Assembly (NCBI GenBank): GCA_963743595.1
Contig: CAVURW010000213.1
Coordinates: 1 to 6,814 of the forward strand
Length of the DNA: 6,814 nt
Direction: 5' to 3'
Source of the DNA: CAVURW01 sp963743595
GTDB lineage: Bacteria; Verrucomicrobiota; Verrucomicrobiia; Methylacidiphilales; UBA1321
Below the pieces are notes generated by a model, which saw only the letters and a list, made by a program, of their open reading frames with translations, had not been told where the DNA came from and searched no databases. A program made the translations under genes and the position numbers. Position 1 is the first letter of the stretch, and each line of letters starts with the position of its first letter. Of the stretch, positions 6,001 to 6,814 are shown one piece after another.

Positions 6001-6640
6001 CGACCTCCAGATATCCCTCGTGGGCACCCATGGGACCGGCGTGGAAGAAATCCACCAGCTGATCTCGCAACGTCTCCGGCACAAGAATTCGAAATAATTC
6101 GGAAACGTCTTTGTCGCGGATAAGGATTACGTTTTCTTCTAATTTAAAACGATTTAAATTTTGCGCGCACTCGATTAAGAAAGGAGATTCGTCTTCGATT
6201 GAGTCAGGATTTGGCACTTCACCTGACTCAATCCATCTCCTGAGCTTCAGAAAGTCAGCGTTCTCTTTCTGCTCAGAAGCAATCTCGCCGAGAGTGGGAG
6301 CTGCAGGTTTATTTGGCGCGACTAGTAGATACTCCCAGTCACTCTCGTCGTCGTCGACTATCACAGGGTCGCGAATGGCACTCTGCTCAGACAGAACGAG
6401 GGCGCTAGCACGAGGCGGAGGTGCGCTCTGTTCTAAGTCTGGATCGGGGGCGCACAGCAAGCAGAATTCATCTTCGTCAGAGAGCACTTCCTCTGAGAAT
6501 TTCTGCGCGGCGCCGTCTGTCAGCTCTGGCCAGCTGATTCGAGAGAGTGCGTCAGCGACTGTATTGGCGCGACCAGGAATGGATTCGACGTCGAAAGTGT
6601 AAGTCGAGAGGGCTAGTAGCCAGCGCTCGATGCGGGGTCT
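5906..6640 (-). pseudogene. Retrotransposon pol: RNase H C-terminus and integrase N-terminal part
   Basis: This open frame runs 244 codons from the junction at 6640 to a stop at 5906-5908. It begins with RPRIERWLLALSTYTFDVES, then IPGRANTVADALSR, the closing signature of gypsy RNase H (...RW.l.L..y.F.v.y.PG..N.vADaLSR). An acidic linker follows (SDEDEF, VDDDESDWEYL). Then comes EQKENADFLKLRRWIESGEV, the usual segment before the integrase, and ILIRDKDVSELFRILVPETL, leading to FHAGPMGAHEGY. This last holds the two zinc-binding histidines (codons 6041-6043 and 6020-6022). Homology is lost beyond about 6000, where the neighbouring frame takes over, so the last 30 residues are out of frame. The expected Cys pair is missing. 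The upstream codon is TGA (6641-6643), which marks the junction. No bacterial ribosome binding site or start is credible. Confidence 0.82.
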
Positions 6641-6641
6641 T

Positions 6642-6814
6642 CAGGCGCGGCAGCAGCCCGAGTACCCGGTCGACGGTCGCGATGATGTTGGCCTGGGTTG
6701 CCGCGAGATTGCGACGATCACCGCGGGGTTGCCCTTGGAGAGCCCGCGTTGCGTATGTCCTCGACCGAGTCGCTGATCTGGCCGACGTCGCGCAGGCGCA
6801 CCGGGGACCCGTTC
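6642..6814 (-). pseudogene. RND multidrug efflux pump fragment with two frame breaks
   Basis: RND pumps (AcrB/MdtB/MdtC class) are inner-membrane proton-driven drug exporters. Reading leftwards from the right edge, NGSPVRLRDVGQISDSVEDI is followed by RNAG, then after a one-base loss (about 6737-6742) SKGNPAVIVAISRQP. After a second one-base loss (about 6705-6710) comes ANIIATVDRVLGLLPRL. This matches the periplasmic docking/porter segment of the family (G.PVrL.DVa.v.dsved.r.aG...g.pAv.l.i.rqPGANii.tvd.v...LP.L). The piece is cut at both ends, by the window edge and by the retroelement at about 6640. Base composition is much more GC-rich than the flagellar part, so it comes from a different genome. 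The frame breaks look like sequencing errors, though a decayed gene cannot be excluded. Confidence 0.8.

Larger units (their letters stand above)
5776..6640 (-). mobile_element. Ty3/gypsy-type LTR retrotransposon pol fragment, degenerate
   Basis: On the minus strand the order RNase H end, linker, integrase zinc-binding half, integrase core end is that of Ty3/gypsy pol polyproteins. Key landmarks are PGRANTVADALSR, HAGPMGAHEG, LTDQGRNFES and AYHPQCTGACERINQTIKHA. Protease, reverse transcriptase, most of RNase H, the first integrase catalytic Asp and any LTR are absent. The right end is cut abruptly at about 6640, where GC-rich bacterial sequence begins. The left end fades after the stop at 5776-5778. 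Such elements belong to eukaryotic genomes (animals, fungi, plants). The acidic, Pro-containing linker does not let me name the host group. Confidence 0.85.

Noticed and set aside
6111..6602. 163-codon plus-strand frame, Ser-rich
   Set aside because: It lies opposite the retrotransposon pol frame, which has clear domain motifs; the Ser-rich product is the antisense shadow.

Overview
The window is a patchwork of at least two, probably three, sources. Positions 1 to about 5454 look like ordinary bacterial chromosome of middling GC. It holds a compact minus-strand flagellar block (flgB-flgC-fliE-fliF, in transcription order) and two plus-strand genes: a class I SAM-dependent methyltransferase and an HDOD-domain protein. 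Gene order and motifs identify a flagellated Gram-negative-type bacterium. The exact phylum cannot be read from the sequence; a Verrucomicrobia/PVC-like or similar diderm is only a guess.

The flagellar genes encode the proximal rod (FlgB, FlgC), the rod/MS-ring adaptor and export-gate-associated protein FliE, and the MS-ring protein FliF. Together they form the first built part of the basal body. They are separated by 6, 2 and 20 bp, so they are almost certainly one operon. It probably continues past the left edge, where fliG would be expected. Transcription starts somewhere in the 3002-3262 gap, which it shares with the divergent methyltransferase gene. That gap ends in an unusual stack of Shine-Dalgarno-like sites and two overlapping short ORFs. 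The 4103-4482 gap holds a weak terminator candidate, a strong hairpin and an inverted repeat ahead of the HDOD gene.

From about 5776 to 6640, on the minus strand, lies a broken pol fragment of a Ty3/gypsy-type LTR retrotransposon. It has the C-terminal end of RNase H (PGRANTVADALSR), a linker, the H..H half of the integrase zinc-binding domain and the last part of the integrase core with a D-x35-E spacing. The reading frame changes and the middle of the integrase is missing. Such elements belong to eukaryotes.

At about 6640 the sequence switches abruptly to GC-rich DNA encoding a fragment of an RND (AcrB/MdtB/MdtC-type) efflux pump on the minus strand. It carries two single-base frame breaks within about 170 bp and runs off the right edge. 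The most economical reading is that the right-hand fifth is an assembly or library chimera, or bacterial contamination in a eukaryotic genome project. A real eukaryote-to-bacterium insertion is possible but less likely. I see no convincing new biological system; the most unusual feature is this three-way junction. There is no CRISPR array, tRNA or rRNA.
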